From Macrotrachela quadricornifera (lineage: Eukaryota; Rotifera; Eurotatoria; Philodinida; Philodinidae): a stretch of DNA of 64,000 bases. The stretch lies in NCBI GenBank assembly GCA_022393335.1, contig JAJEKB010020239.1, forward strand, positions 370,380 to 434,379, written 5' to 3'. The position numbers and the translations under genes are program-made. Position 1 is the first letter of the stretch; each line of letters starts with the position of its first letter. A model generated the notes under the pieces. It had not been told where the DNA came from. It ran no database searches and worked only from the letters and a program-made list of their open reading frames with translations. Below are positions 10,811 through 21,828 of the stretch, piece after piece.

Positions 10811-12199
10811 TCACTCTAGTCTGCAAACCGCACAAAAATTGCTGACTTTTCGAAAATTCTCATCACAAGCCGAGTGAAATGAATTATTGCATGTGTGAAT
10901 TATTATTTCCGCGTCCTTGCTTCCAGAACAGTAGTGGTTCATGCATATCGAACACATCTCTGTATTTCCCTTCAATAATCCTTCAGCTTCCAGTGGTGAT
11001 GCCGCTGTAACAAGTTCAAATGCTGTGACCTTTGCAGATTCGCCCTCTTCAAGTTCACTTCTGACCCGCTCAACGGTTTTATCCACGTCCGCAATTTTGT
11101 CCATTATGTGTTCGATGCTACCGCTGGTGTTTCCGGACAGATCTCTCAGGAAGTCCAATATCATGCTTTTCACGCCTTCATCGTTGTAGCCCTCGGTATT
11201 CTTGATACGATTCACAAGCTTTATGACGCACCTGAAGTATATGTACCTCATGTCTCCGCAGAGTTTCTTGAATATATTGAAGTTCTCTCGATCCTCCTCT
11301 GCTACTTGACCTCTCTTGGCTCTGGCATGATAGAACATGAGAATCTTCTCTGGGGACAACTTTCTCTCTTCTATCCAGGCGCCAAAAAGCGCGTCTCTAG
11401 GTTCCCCAGGGAATCTAAGATCGTAGGGCCACTTTGCGATGATAGAAAGGACCATAGATATGTAACCATGCTCAACCATAAGGTCAAGAGATTGTCTGCA
11501 GTCTATTCCAAGCTTAAGTGTTCCCATAAATGTGGCTTCTGTGAGGAGATGTGCTAGGTCATTCTCGATCAATAGTTGCACAGAAGTTGGATTCCCAAGT
11601 GCAATTGAGATGTTTCTCTCAGTAATCAGGTCCGTCTTCTCATTGTCGATAAAGAGCTTTATAAATCCACAAGAAAGCATGTGTTCAACGGTGTTCTGAT
11701 CCAGACTTTCCCAAAAGAATCTGTAACTCGCTAGCCCATATAATGTGACTCGGTGACTGCGCGAGCTCAATATTTCCGAGATCGTATCTTTTGTAACCTT
11801 CTCAAATAGATCCGTCTTCCTTTTTCCGATGAACAAGTCCAGATAACCTTTGATAACCGCCGCATTTATCACCTTATCACTGATGTCTTTCCAGAACTCG
11901 TTCCGGTTAGCCAGTTCCTTCAATGTACCATAGTTTCCGTCTTTTATGAGCTTTAGAATCGTCTCTTCCGTGACCATGCCGAATAGTTCTATCTTTCCCT
12001 TTTCCATGAGAATGTATCCATAGCTACCTATGATCATGGCATTAACAACATCGCTGTCCACCTTCTCCCAGAAATTATCACTTTTTGCTAGCTTCTCCAG
12101 GGCCGAATCAGCTCCTCTGGATATTATCTCTAGAATACTGTTTTTATCCGGTACATGCAGCTGGGCTCCTCTGAATACACTGGCACCAATTTCAGACAT
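10811..12199 (-). CDS. Intronless helical-repeat protein with C-terminal degenerate RING
   Basis: A single 462-codon frame. Residues about 30-210 form at least three tandem units of about 59-60 residues, each with a Leu-rich helix, an FW pair (residues 43-44, 102-103, 162-163), a VI/VV..GY segment and a T..TI helix. This is an all-helical repeat I cannot match to a named family. The last 48 residues form a RING-like Cys cluster: C416-x2-C419, C437, H442, C445 and C456-x2-C459. The usual fourth ligand in C-x-H-x2-H-x2-C is Asn439 (HTCNNSFHSAC), so Zn site assignment is uncertain. If the cluster works it suggests a ubiquitin E3 ligase with the repeats as substrate platform; that is inference. 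Base composition is richer in G+C than the flanks, there is no intron, and fold-backs lie on both sides. A TATTTAAAT box lies near 12348. Confidence 0.8.
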   Translation of the reverse strand: MSEIGASVFRGAQLHVPDKNSILEIISRGADSALEKLAKSDNFWEKVDSDVVNAMIIGSYGYILMEKGKIELFGMVTEETILKLIKDGNYGTLKELANRNEFWKDISDKVINAAVIKGYLDLFIGKRKTDLFEKVTKDTISEILSSRSHRVTLYGLASYRFFWESLDQNTVEHMLSCGFIKLFIDNEKTDLITERNISIALGNPTSVQLLIENDLAHLLTEATFMGTLKLGIDCRQSLDLMVEHGYISMVLSIIAKWPYDLRFPGEPRDALFGAWIEERKLSPEKILMFYHARAKRGQVAEEDRENFNIFKKLCGDMRYIYFRCVIKLVNRIKNTEGYNDEGVKSMILDFLRDLSGNTSGSIEHIMDKIADVDKTVERVRSELEEGESAKVTAFELVTAASPLEAEGLLKGNTEMCSICMNHYCSGSKDAEIIIHTCNNSFHSACDENFRKVSNFCAVCRLE

Positions 12200-12392
12200 T
12201 CTACTTTTGAAGTGAAAGACTGGAGCGACGAGCTATTGAGATCTAGAAAAAATGGTAAAGATCAGAGTAAACTTCATCCCTGACCATACGCAGATACATT
12301 AAGGCCAGTGAGTAGGGAGAAAGGCATCTGAATAAGTGGGGAAGTATTTAAATAAGTAGTTTGATTTGTGCCCTCGCAAAGCATCTTCTCTT

Positions 12393-12398
12393 TTTATT
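12393..12398 (-). terminator. Poly(A) signal for secreted-peptide gene
   Basis: AATAAA on the minus strand, about 165 bases past the stop at 12562. Confidence 0.35.
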
Positions 12399-12561
12399 GG
12401 GTATCGTGGTTGCTTGTGCCTTTCTCGCGTGGAAAAGAATGAATATAGAAAGAATAATTTCCTTTCGCTTGCTGCCACGCCAACGACGAAGAGATTATAT
12501 ACAAGGACGTTATTGTGATCTTCTCTTCCTTTAATTTTACCTATTGTGTGTGTTTTCAGCA

Positions 12562-13009
12562 TTACAAACAGCGTACACTCGTCTCTGGTGTGCAAAGACA
12601 CCCTCGTACGATCAATGTAATGTGCAACAACGGATATATATTTTTTGTTTTCTCTGAAAGAATAAAAGTAGACTCAGTACGCTTACCTTTTCCGAGCAGT
12701 GCCTCTGTACAGAAACAGAATTCTGGGCAAATATTTCCATAATTAAACAACGTCACAGAAGGTAGAATATCTGTGCGAACAAGAGTCACTTCAGACAACG
12801 ATGATGAATGCTCTTCCTTTAGTAAAGTAAGCCGTACTGCTCATGAAAAAGACGGAGCGACGCGACTTTAATAGCGAATTGTGGAAGGAAATTTTCTCTG
12901 GCTGATGCAATTACAAGTGACGCGCTAAATGGTTGCTGTCGTCTAATTGTTTCAGAAGTAACTCACCGATGCATACAAGTGCGAGAAAGAGAACTACTCT
13001 TGTGATCAT
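12562..13009 (-). CDS. 72-aa Cys-rich secreted peptide, three exons
   Basis: Exons run 13009-12967, 12770-12687 and 12653-12562 (43+84+92 = 219 nt, exactly 73 codons with stop). Donors are GTGAGT and GTAAGC; acceptors are CGCACAG and TTTCAG. The second intron is only 33 nt and in frame, so retention is possible and would add 11 residues. The product starts MITRVVLFLALVCI, a clear signal peptide. The mature part has six Cys as NICPEFCFC, RGCLC and VRCL (C-x3-C-x-C ... C-x-C-x7-C). This would allow three disulfides, as in small secreted effector or knottin-like peptides; the family is unrecognised. A TATAAA box lies 54 bases upstream of the ATG. Function unknown. Confidence 0.55.
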
Positions 13010-13062
13010 GTTTGTTGTTGAGAGGAGAATGTGACTGAAAGTAACAGAGGAAAGGGAAGGTG

Positions 13063-13068
13063 TTTATA
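13063..13068 (-). promoter_or_regulatory. TATA box of secreted-peptide gene
   Basis: TATAAA on the minus strand, 54 bases upstream of the ATG at 13009. This is suitable for a transcription start about 25-30 bases before the start codon. Confidence 0.5.
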
Positions 13069-13467
13069 AGAAGAAGCGAGATATCTCTTCTCTTCTATCT
13101 ACGGTTATCAGTGACGAGTCTTGTGCAACCTTCTATTACATTCATATTGTGAAAGAGCTCTTTCTTCTTTGGTTGATGCGTATGGCCGAAAACCCTGGTT
13201 TTCCAGTAAACCCGAATTGTGAAAATTTTGAAACATATCTCATTCGTGGCAGCTTTTCGTGCTGATTCCACATATATTACCTTCGGTACTCGAAAAAAAT
13301 TAGTTTGACCGCACGAAATCTAGATTCCTTGTCAAAAATACGAAATACAAGAAACAAACATACATGAATGGATGCAGCTTTTCAAGCTGATTCTGCATGT
13401 TACTTTGACAACTCTTAAACAATTTATTTGAGTTGGACAAAAACACCCTTACTTCTTAAAATTTCTC

Positions 13468-13553
13468 AAAAAAGGCGCATCTGGCAGCAAGAGTCGAACT
13501 GGCGTCCTGGTACGTGCAAGGTGGGCACATTATCCATTCAGCCACACAAGAGC
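13468..13553 (-). ncRNA. tRNA-derived Pol III-like unit, left arm
   Basis: Read on minus: an A-box-like TGGCTGAATGGATAATG, a GTGC-CCACCTT-GCAC stem-loop where an anticodon arm would be, a B-box-like CAGTTCGACTCTTG, then a T run (terminator). The loop lacks the usual U33 and the acceptor ends pair poorly, so I do not call a functional tRNA. Confidence 0.4.
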
Positions 13554-13680
13554 ATTAATTATATGATCTTTTTTTCCATGTCATTCAGAAAAGACGTGTG
13601 AACTGAACGAGCAAAGAGAACGAAGCTTATACACTGACGGCGTCTTTTGAGAATGACACGGATAAAAGATCGTTTAGTCA

Positions 13681-13769
13681 AGCGCTCGCGTGTGGTTGAA
13701 TGGATAATGTGCCCACCTTGTACGTACCAGGACGCCAGTTCGACTCTTGCTGTCAGATGCGCCTTTTTT
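13681..13769 (+). ncRNA. tRNA-derived Pol III-like unit, right arm
   Basis: Inverted copy of 13468-13553 with the same A-box-like and B-box-like words and a T6 run at 13764-13769. The two units point away from each other. The stem has one change (GTGC/GTAC). Confidence 0.4.
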
Positions 13770-14529
13770 GAGAAATTTTAAGAAGTAAGGGTGTTTTTGT
13801 CCAACTCAAATAAATTGTTTAAGAGTTGTCAAAGTAACATACAGAATCAGCTTGAAAAGCTGCATCCATTCATGTATGTTTGTTTCTTGTATTTCGTATT
13901 TTTGACAAGGAATCTAGATTTCGTGCGGTCAAACTAATCTTTTTCGAGTACCGAAGGTAATATATGTGGAATCAGCACGAAAAGCTGCCTCGAATGAGGT
14001 ATGTTTCAAAATTTTCAAAATTCGGGTTTACCGGAAAACCAGGGTTTTCTGCCAACAATCTGGATCAAAGTCGCTAGCGACCAATTTTTGCTGGTCTCAC
14101 TCATTCATGATAAGATAATTTTCGAGCATAGTTTCAAATTTTTTCACCCAGCGAGTCACGAGTAGCTTTCGGCCATACGCAACGAACGAAATTCTCTTTG
14201 TCCTTCAATGTGATAAGATACCACAAACAAACATACAACTCTTTTTTGTAACGAAGAAAAAAGAGAGAGAGAGATTTACAGTTGAAGTGGTTTTATTTCT
14301 ATGTTCGAAAGAGAAGCATTTGTTAGTTGTCTGTGTTCTATTTTTTCAATCGTAAAGTCTTCAGTTACAAAACATTCTCACTCTTGCCTTTCTCAAAACA
14401 CAATGCCGTTTGAATTCAATGTTTGTTTTGGCTGATAGTGTTTCAGATGGAGTACTTCATCACTAATCGAGCTTCACAAGTCAACACTTTGATCATTTGT
14501 GTTAGATCTTAGAAAAGGGACAGTTCTAT

Positions 14530-14535
14530 TTTATT
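14530..14535 (-). terminator. Poly(A) signal for 14590-14999 gene
   Basis: AATAAA on minus, 55 bases after the stop codon. Confidence 0.35.
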
Positions 14536-14589
14536 CTCTCTCTCCTCAGTTGTCTTCTTCCAAATCTCCTTATACCTGAGCATTCACTT

Positions 14590-14999
14590 TCATCCATGCT
14601 TTTGCCCATCAATACCCGAATGAATGTTTATTTCTGTAAACCAATTTCGAATTCCATGTGCAATGCGACTGAACAAGTCTCGATGTTGAGAAAGACGACT
14701 CTTCGTGATGTATTCTCGTTGATGCATCACACATGTAAACTGCTCGCAACAAGAAGAGGGCGAACAACAAGCACGGAAGAGGCGACGGAGGACACGAGCG
14801 ATGAATTTCAGTCGTAAGTGTAAATATTCATAGTCGGAAAAGAGTTCATAGAGCATGATGTTTCGATGCAGTTTGGCTTGCGTTTTCAATGTTGGAATTC
14901 GACCGACCGCAAGTCCTGCAAATATGAATGAATGAATCAATGAAACATCTCACGTTCAAGGTAGACGGATAATAACAAAATATAGGGGTAGAGAAACAT
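14590..14999 (-). CDS. Putative 123-aa secreted protein, two exons
   Basis: Exon 1 (14999-14954) encodes MFLYPYILLLSVYLE, a signal-peptide-like start. A 38-nt intron (GTGAGA..TTTGCAG) leads to exon 2 (14915-14590); 46+326 nt is exactly 124 codons. The body has an ACCSPSSCCEQFTC Cys cluster and basic helices. I do not recognise a family. A competing frame on the plus strand (14596-14817) ends at a GTAAGT-like site, so strand assignment is not certain. Support is the signal peptide, splice phase, downstream AATAAA and a TATA-like ATAAAA near 15100. Confidence 0.4.
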
Positions 15000-17900
15000 T
15001 TTGTTTTAGATTGTCAGTTTACACAACCAGATTACAGATTTGGAACAAAAACTACTGAGTTTTGATCCCAAAAAAATTCTGAAGTACCAGTTTTATGCAA
15101 TATAAGAGCCCGAAAAGCGTGGTAGGAAATTAGGATAGAGAATACGAGATGAAAAAGATGAATGATTCTTTTCATCGCAGGGAGGATCATTTCCTTTCTG
15201 CGGAAACAATTACTTAGTCTGTAATCACCAAATATCAAAATTTTTTTTCTCAAAGGTAAATGAATCACTCTAGAGTAGCTCTATTGCATACAGTCGAAAA
15301 ATGAAAAGGATCGGAAAACTAGTGGCGGATCTACCTGGGAGAGGGGGGCTAAAGGGGGGCTCAGCTCCCCCTGTAAACTTTTTTCTGATGACTGATAATG
15401 ATCATAGCACCTTCAGGTAGTATGAAAGAAGATACTTGCATGAAAAAAACACCAGTGTACGGTTTTTAATGCATGAAAAATGCGGGACTTTGAAAAAGAA
15501 GTGTGCGCTGCGCGCATATAGTTTGTGTTCCCTGCAGGTATTTCAAAACGTCTACTTGTTGCAAAAAAATGACAAGGACAGAATGATATTTATTTTGTTC
15601 GTTTCCAAAACAAATACTGTTGAAGATTTCAAAAAAAAACTTCATTCTTATGTATGCTAAAGCTATTTATCAACGCAAATCTGTAATGAGTGATGAGTTT
15701 TACAAAAACGTTCTTCTAACAAACTGGTTTATAGTGAGTATGTGGCGACTCGTAAAGTCATTCTCAAGAGAGGAACTTCACGACTTGATGTTTTTCTCTT
15801 CCTGTCTGAAAGCGTTCGCTTCTTGTTGGTAAGCATATGCCGTTTTTGTTTTCAATGGACCCTCGCAACGAAGCTTTTTGAAATTATTTTATCTGTTGAA
15901 AAGCTATAACCATTATATCAGTAAATAATACTTATTAAACACTAAACGACTGTTTACTTATAAATATTTTCGTCCCTAATGGAATACCAAGAGTTATTTT
16001 GTTACGCCTTCTTATTTTCCTTCCAAATCCAGTTTGTGCCCAAAAAACTATAATGAACACGTTTCCGATCAAGAAACCTATTATGGGGGCTAACATTGAA
16101 GTTGACAAGATTAGGAGGTCTCGAATGACGTTTGTTCAAAGTAAGAAATGAATAAGACAACCGCTAAATAATCAAACAAAAGTGCGTATCGCTTTGAGGT
16201 TAAAGAACTGATGAGTTACGCTAAACAATGCTCAAAAAGTATCAGCAAAAGCATTAGATACTCCAAATTTATTAATGTAACTCGTTTTTTAGTGTTATAC
16301 CGTGGCTTTGAAAAAGTTCTCCGTTAGAAAAGAGCGCAATAGTGCAAAAAACGTTCTCAGCTTGACATGGACTTCAAAAGAGCACTTGTGATAACATTTC
16401 CCGTCTCGCGAAAAACTTTGAGATTCGTCAAAAGCGTTAGAAAGAGTCTTCTTTATTAGAGGGTAATGTCCAAGCATCCAGCCAAAAAACAGAGGCGGAG
16501 CTAAAATTCTGGAATCGAAAATTCGGAGAGGAAATCTGAAGTATTAGAGAAAGCGAAATACAAAAATTTAATTTTTTAAATTTGGTAAGCATGGTTTTTC
16601 TTTAAAAACTACTGATTATATTCATATGAGCGCGCATTGTAGTTTTTTGAGAGAAAAAGCTGCTTGTTTTTGGAAGCTGTTCCCATTTTGATGGGAAAAT
16701 AATACTATTCCTAGTCACTCCCAAAATGAATGATTTTTCTCGAAAACAAAAGTATGAACCCCTTTTGTCACATAAAGTGTATTCAGTAGTTTCTTTTGCA
16801 CTGAAGTATGGACAGTGTCGTATAGGGAAATCCAGATTTTCTTCCATTCTTGGTCCCGAATTTTAATAACTGATCTTTTTGTCTAGATTTTGTCGGACCT
16901 TTTCACGGTGAACATTTATCTGCGGCTCAGAAAAGAATGTGGTCAAAATATTTTCCCTCAATTATTATTTTTGGTTTTACAGAAAAAAGTTTCGCTTCGC
17001 GAGACCCTTGGCATACAAAACAAACACATTAGAAACTTTCTAGGATCTCGTCTAATGCAGAACATAATCCAACGGAAGTTGAGGGTGAGGGAAGCATAAA
17101 TGCGACGCGTTTCGATTCTTGCTTAAGGAATCACCATCAGGTAGTTTCGACGTTGTATTCACTCAATGATCCGTGATGAAACAGACCAACTTGTATATTG
17201 AAGATACAAATCAATCTACTAATATCAACTTTTACTTTTCAGTAACCGATGTTTAATTGTCGAAATTAATTGTGCTTTTAATTAACAAGATAACGCTCGT
17301 CGAGGCTGACTCGCTTAACCCTCGACTGAATTTTTATCCTCAAGTTGATAGTTTTGTCTTCCTGAAACAAATCGTTATAACCCTATTTTGATATTTTATT
17401 GGTATTTTTTTCCTCTATAAATTCGGCTCTAACTTTAAAAATGTGAGTAGTATTAGAATTAACCATGTTATGAAATAAATATATTGCGGTAGTTATGTTG
17501 AGCATCAGAATAATATAAATAATACCGTTTATTCTAATTTAATCAATCGTTGACGCAAAATTAATCGTTCAGTACAATATTATGCGAGAAAATCATATTT
17601 GAAAAAAGTATCCCTTACAACCGAGAAAAATATTCAGAAATATAATTTTTCTCTTTATTTTATGCTAGTAACAGCGTTACCATGTGCTTTTTATTTATTT
17701 TGTATCGCTTTAATATTGACAATTTATAACAGAGTATACAGATGAGTTAGAGTGTTTAACTGGAATGATGGGAAATGAAAGTGTTCTTGATATCATTTCC
17801 AGTTGTACTATTCATGAATGTATCTTTAAATAAAGTAATATACAATTTAAATTTTATTGCTCTGCAGCAAAGCCGAAAAATATCCGAATTATTTTATAAC

Positions 17901-18030
17901 TAAGAAGATTTATTCTAACATTTTCATAACCAACTAAACAACAAAAAGTTTATTTTATACATCATTTTAAAATGAACATGAAAAGAACTAATATCCATCA
18001 AATAGCATGCACAACATTATCAATAAATAT
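15000..18030. other. Gene-poor AT-rich region with transposon-end-like words
   Basis: No gene supported. GTGGCGGATCTACC followed by G and C runs at about 15322-15372, and AGAGGCGGAGCTA near 16491, resemble solo ends of DNA transposons but lie in the same orientation and do not pair. TTGAGGGTGAGGG occurs near 17080. Confidence 0.4.
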
Positions 18031-18032
18031 TA

Positions 18033-18128
18033 GGTTGAGGAAAAAGTTCGTGCGTTCAAAAATTATGTGATCAGGGATACCACGAAGGAAATTTAAAATA
18101 ACACGGCGCACGAACTTTATCCTCAACC
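18033..18128. mobile_element. Mariner-type MITE, 96 bp
   Basis: Flanked by TA on both sides (18031-18032, 18129-18130). The TIR reads GGTTGAGGAAAAAGTTCGTG with the right end inverted (CACGAACTTTATCCTCAACC). The terminal TAGGTTG and TA target fit mariner. Confidence 0.75.
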
Positions 18129-18131
18129 TAG

Positions 18132-18316
18132 TATTAGTATACCCTGAAACTTTCAGACAAAACGAATGAATCCTTATTGAGATAATGAGTTTTTAAAAAA
18201 ACGACTCATTCACGCACGATTATAAAATTTATCATGGAAAACAGTCGTTTTTTAAAAACTCATGATCTCGATAAGGATACATTCGTTTTGTCTGAAAGTT
18301 TCAGGGTATACTAATA
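18132..18316. mobile_element. Second TIR MITE, 185 bp
   Basis: Nearly perfect inverted arms: TATTAGTATACCCTGAAACT on the left and its complement on the right, continuing through TTTCAGACAAAACG. It directly abuts the mariner MITE. AT-rich termini suggest a TA-target family. Confidence 0.7.
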
Positions 18317-18799
18317 TTTATAAGATCGCTTTATGGACATAATTACAGATCTAAATTCACTCATTTAGAAGTGCTGTCGATAGGGTGCCATAGGTCGAAA
18401 AACCAGTAAAATGGTCATAACTCCATCCCAAAGTAATATGGGGATGAATTAACTGTGGGTATTTCACTACACATTGGGGTGTACACGATAGAAGTAGTCT
18501 GAATCCAAAAGCTTTTTACCACCTAAAAACGCTCGCTCATCAGTTTAAATTACATGGTCTACAGAAATCCTATCTTAATCATCCCAGCCGATATGAGTTT
18601 AAAACTTCGACAACCTAACTCGCTCGAAGATCGATCGCAACAATATATGTTCGCCTGATACTTTCGTCTCGAAAGACCTAGGCTTAGCTGTAATATCCAT
18701 TTCCACAACATATAATTACGGCTCACAAAATTATATAAACTCGGACTAGCTCGGTGCGTTTAAGTTCAGGAAGTCGATGGGTTTACTTACCACTCTAGA

Positions 18800-20290
18800 A
18801 GAATCTGATTAGGTCGAGCTTCACGAATCTAAACACGAGATTGGCGGATTGCATAGCCCAAAAGGATCTAATTGCTTGAATGTTCGAGGGTCAAAAAACA
18901 TGATTGGCTGATTCTGTAGCCTAAAAGATTCTGATCAGTTCAAAATTAGGGTGCAGCGATCGCTGACCTATGGTACCGTGTTGAAAATGATCGCAGTGAT
19001 TATTCTGTAGATAGATAATTTTACGTTATTGTACTGTCCTTTAACGTTTGACCTTACAACCGACGTCAATCAAACAAGCAAACAAATTATAACTTTTTAT
19101 GTGGCCCTCCCTTCAGTCAGCGAAATCCGTTGAAAACTTTGATAAAATAATAATATCATTCCATTCCTTGACCGCAAGGGTCTTTAGTGACACTTTATTA
19201 AAAGTCATTGATTTCTTAGAAAAAACCTTTCATGACCTAAAAAAATCATTCGGAAATCTTGAAAAACTAATAATGCCATTTGATTTCTTGACCCCGACAG
19301 CTTTTGGTCAAACTTTATAGTGGACTTTGAAGCCTTTGTGTTCTTTTGACCTGTGACACACACACACACACAGACAAACGCATTTTAGTTTTTTTCATAT
19401 CACCCTCCCTTCAGTCGAAGGGATAAGAGGGAAAAAAAGAACACACAATGCTGTTCATTACTCACCATGAGGAAATCCTCAGTTTGTAACAAAACATCTG
19501 TTTTTGACGAAAAATATCAAACCTTATCCATTCCTAACATCATTTGATCAATTTCGATACCAGCACTATAGGCGATTGTGTTCATCACACCCCATGGTAA
19601 AATCAACAACTCACAAAAAAAGCAGCTGTTTTTGATAAAATATACCAAACCTCACCAATTCCTAACATCAATTGAACAATTCAGATATCACCACAATAAA
19701 CAATGGTGTTCGTTACACACCATGGAACATGCTCTGGTAAAACCCGGCCGCAAAGAAATCTGCTTGATCGAAAACCTGAGGACATATAAACATGATGTTC
19801 CTTTGATCCGAATACCAGAAAACGAACGCATTTTAGCTTTTACATATGACCTCCCTTCAGTCGAGGGAACATGATCTAGTGACACCGAGTTCCCAACAAT
19901 TCTGATTGGTCCGAAACCTAGAGTCAAAAAACACGGTCTGATGAAATCTAGTCACCAACATTTCTGATTGGTTCGAAACCTGGGGTGAAAAAAACTTTTT
20001 TGGTAAAAAGGTAATTTTTTGGTCAGAAGACAATTTTTTGGGGTCAAAAACACATTTTTGGTAAAAAAAGTAGTTTTTTGGGTCAGAAAACTAAAAAACT
20101 AATCATGCCAATCGATTCCCCGACCCCGACTACCTTTGGTCAAACTTTATATAAAATCGTTATTTTCTTGAAAACATGTTTTTTTGACCTTTGACCTCGA
20201 CGACAAACAAGCAAGCAAGCAAACTATTTTTTTTCATATGACCCTCCTTACAGTCGAGGGAATATCCCACATATATCCCACAAACAAAAT
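18800..20290. repeat. Degenerate satellite-like repeat block
   Basis: Several interleaved degenerate repeats. The phrase CATATGACCCTCCCTTCAGT and variants recurs near 19097, 19392, 19845 and 20236. The phrase GTGTTCATTACTCACCATG and variants recurs near 19452, 19577 and 19707, giving a unit of about 125-130 bp. A TTTTTTGGTCAAAA-type run fills 19991-20095. Short reading frames inside are by-products. Confidence 0.6.
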
Positions 20291-21272
20291 AATAGAGAGT
20301 TCTTTCTTATCTTGTCTTTTCATATTCCATTCTATTTTAAGTCCGCATTCATTAACATGGGATATTTTTTTCTTCCTTGTAAAACTTATGTGTGACATAG
20401 ACATTCTTTTATTGAATTCTTTTTTTGATGAAATAACCATCGTTCTCTCTACAAGTTGCTTCATTTATTGAGACTTAGTTATATTTCTTCATTTGAGTCT
20501 CGCATGATTTCCTTCTGTTCATGCGTGTGTTGCATAGAATTGAACACAATGATATTATCAAACAATTATATGCTCATCTTTTCAGCCAATTTCACTTATT
20601 TTTCCTTACTTTTTCTTCCCTTTTGATACGTATACAGAAACTTCGATGACAAATGCTTCGAATATGTGACTAACACCTTTAATTGCTATTAATACGTCCA
20701 CCAAAATGTTGAACGTCAAAGCATTTCATAATAACCATATTGGTTCTTTCTATTTGACGCCTAGTTTGAATACTTTCCTTTTCGAATTCACAAATAAGTA
20801 TCAATCTATTCGATTGTCCCATATATTTACCGATATCTATTTCTAACTCACTTTCCTTTATTAAGATAGACGTACTCAGTGTATTTCAAAGAGCGCTGTA
20901 AACTCATGCCTCTTCCCAGCTATTTAAAAACCAATGAGATTGATTCATCGGTTAGAATATTTGCTGATGAATCTTTTAGTACCTGATTACGATGATTGGG
21001 TAACGGAAGAGATAGTTTGATAAGCGTTCTATTCGTTCATGGAGCTCTTGAACGAAATCAAATGCCCATTGATGAACCTATTGGAAGTTGATGAGGGTGA
21101 TTAACCAACTGATCAATCTTCTGATGAACCTGTCGGTGGGTGATAGAACTCCTGAACGATTTATATTACGTTTGATAGTATAATGCAAGGGCAGTTCATG
21201 ATAATAAATGCATTTATAAACGGATAAGTGAATGAAAATAATTAGTTTTTCAATTTAATCTATCTTTCAACA
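20291..21272. other. Gene-free spacer
   Basis: Low-complexity T-rich and AT-rich sequence. Overlapping short frames on both strands near 20200-20470 carry no motif. Confidence 0.4.
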
Positions 21273-21470
21273 GGGTTTATTAGAGTGCAACGTATGACAA
21301 TCCCCTAAAGAGTTTTCCAAAAAGATAAACCCTGTAACAAATCTTGTGATATGCAATTATCTAATCTGATAAACGGTTTTTTTAGCTGAATCAAGTGGTA
21401 AATCTAAGGGTTCATAAGAGTATGAAAAACGCTAAAAAGGGTTTGTCATCCGTTGCACTCTGATAAACTC
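21273..21470. mobile_element. MITE, about 198 bp
   Basis: Inverted termini: GGGTTTATTAGAGTGCAACG on the left and CGTTGCACTCTGATAAACTC on the right. No coding sequence. Confidence 0.6.
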
Positions 21471-21721
21471 TTTAAAGATATATCAATCAACGGATTTTTT
21501 TTCAATGCAGTCAGTTGACAAGCTGAGAGCATCTAGTTATGTCTCTGGGATGTAAACTGAGGATACTTTAGGAATCTTTTAGTATCATTAGGCTTTCGTA
21601 AGACAAAGATAAATTATCGGATCGAATTATCATGGTAGGGATTACAGCACAAATATATTCTCTAGCCCCCGTTGTCACATATGACGAGATTTGTTTCATA
21701 ATGAAGAACGGAAAGGAATAT

Positions 21722-21727
21722 TTTATT
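21722..21727 (-). terminator. Poly(A) signal for LU-domain gene
   Basis: AATAAA (overlapping copies) on minus, about 100 bases past the stop at 21829. Confidence 0.4.
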
Positions 21728-21828
21728 TATTTATCTATTTCTTTGTCGATTAGATAGTGATAAAGCAAGGTCATGTGTTAGTAGTGATTAAGATAAGATT
21801 TAAAAAACATAAAATCGTCGTCCAGAAG

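Larger units (their letters stand above)
13172..14184. mobile_element. Fold-back element with two divergent tRNA-like units
   Basis: Inverted arms end at GCGTATGGCCGAAA (left) and the complement TTTCGGCCATACGC (right). They match closely through AACCCTGGTTTTCC and the tRNA-like segments; the right arm has about 120 extra bases near 14050-14170. The spacer near 13560-13660 is short. No protein coding. It looks like two tRNA-derived SINE-type units joined head to head, or a fold-back that captured one. Confidence 0.65.

Noticed and set aside
10941..11557. Plus-strand frames of 82 and 149 codons
   Set aside because: They are antisense shadows of the RING-like gene, with no domain.
12299..12601. 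100-codon minus frame downstream of the secreted-peptide gene
   Set aside because: It overlaps the last exon and 3' region of that gene and shows no motif.
13468..13769. Functional tRNA genes
   Set aside because: The loop lacks U33, acceptor ends pair poorly, and the two units sit in a fold-back. Kept only as tRNA-derived units.
18800..20290. CRISPR array
   Set aside because: Units are degenerate, variable in spacing and lack unique spacers between constant repeats.
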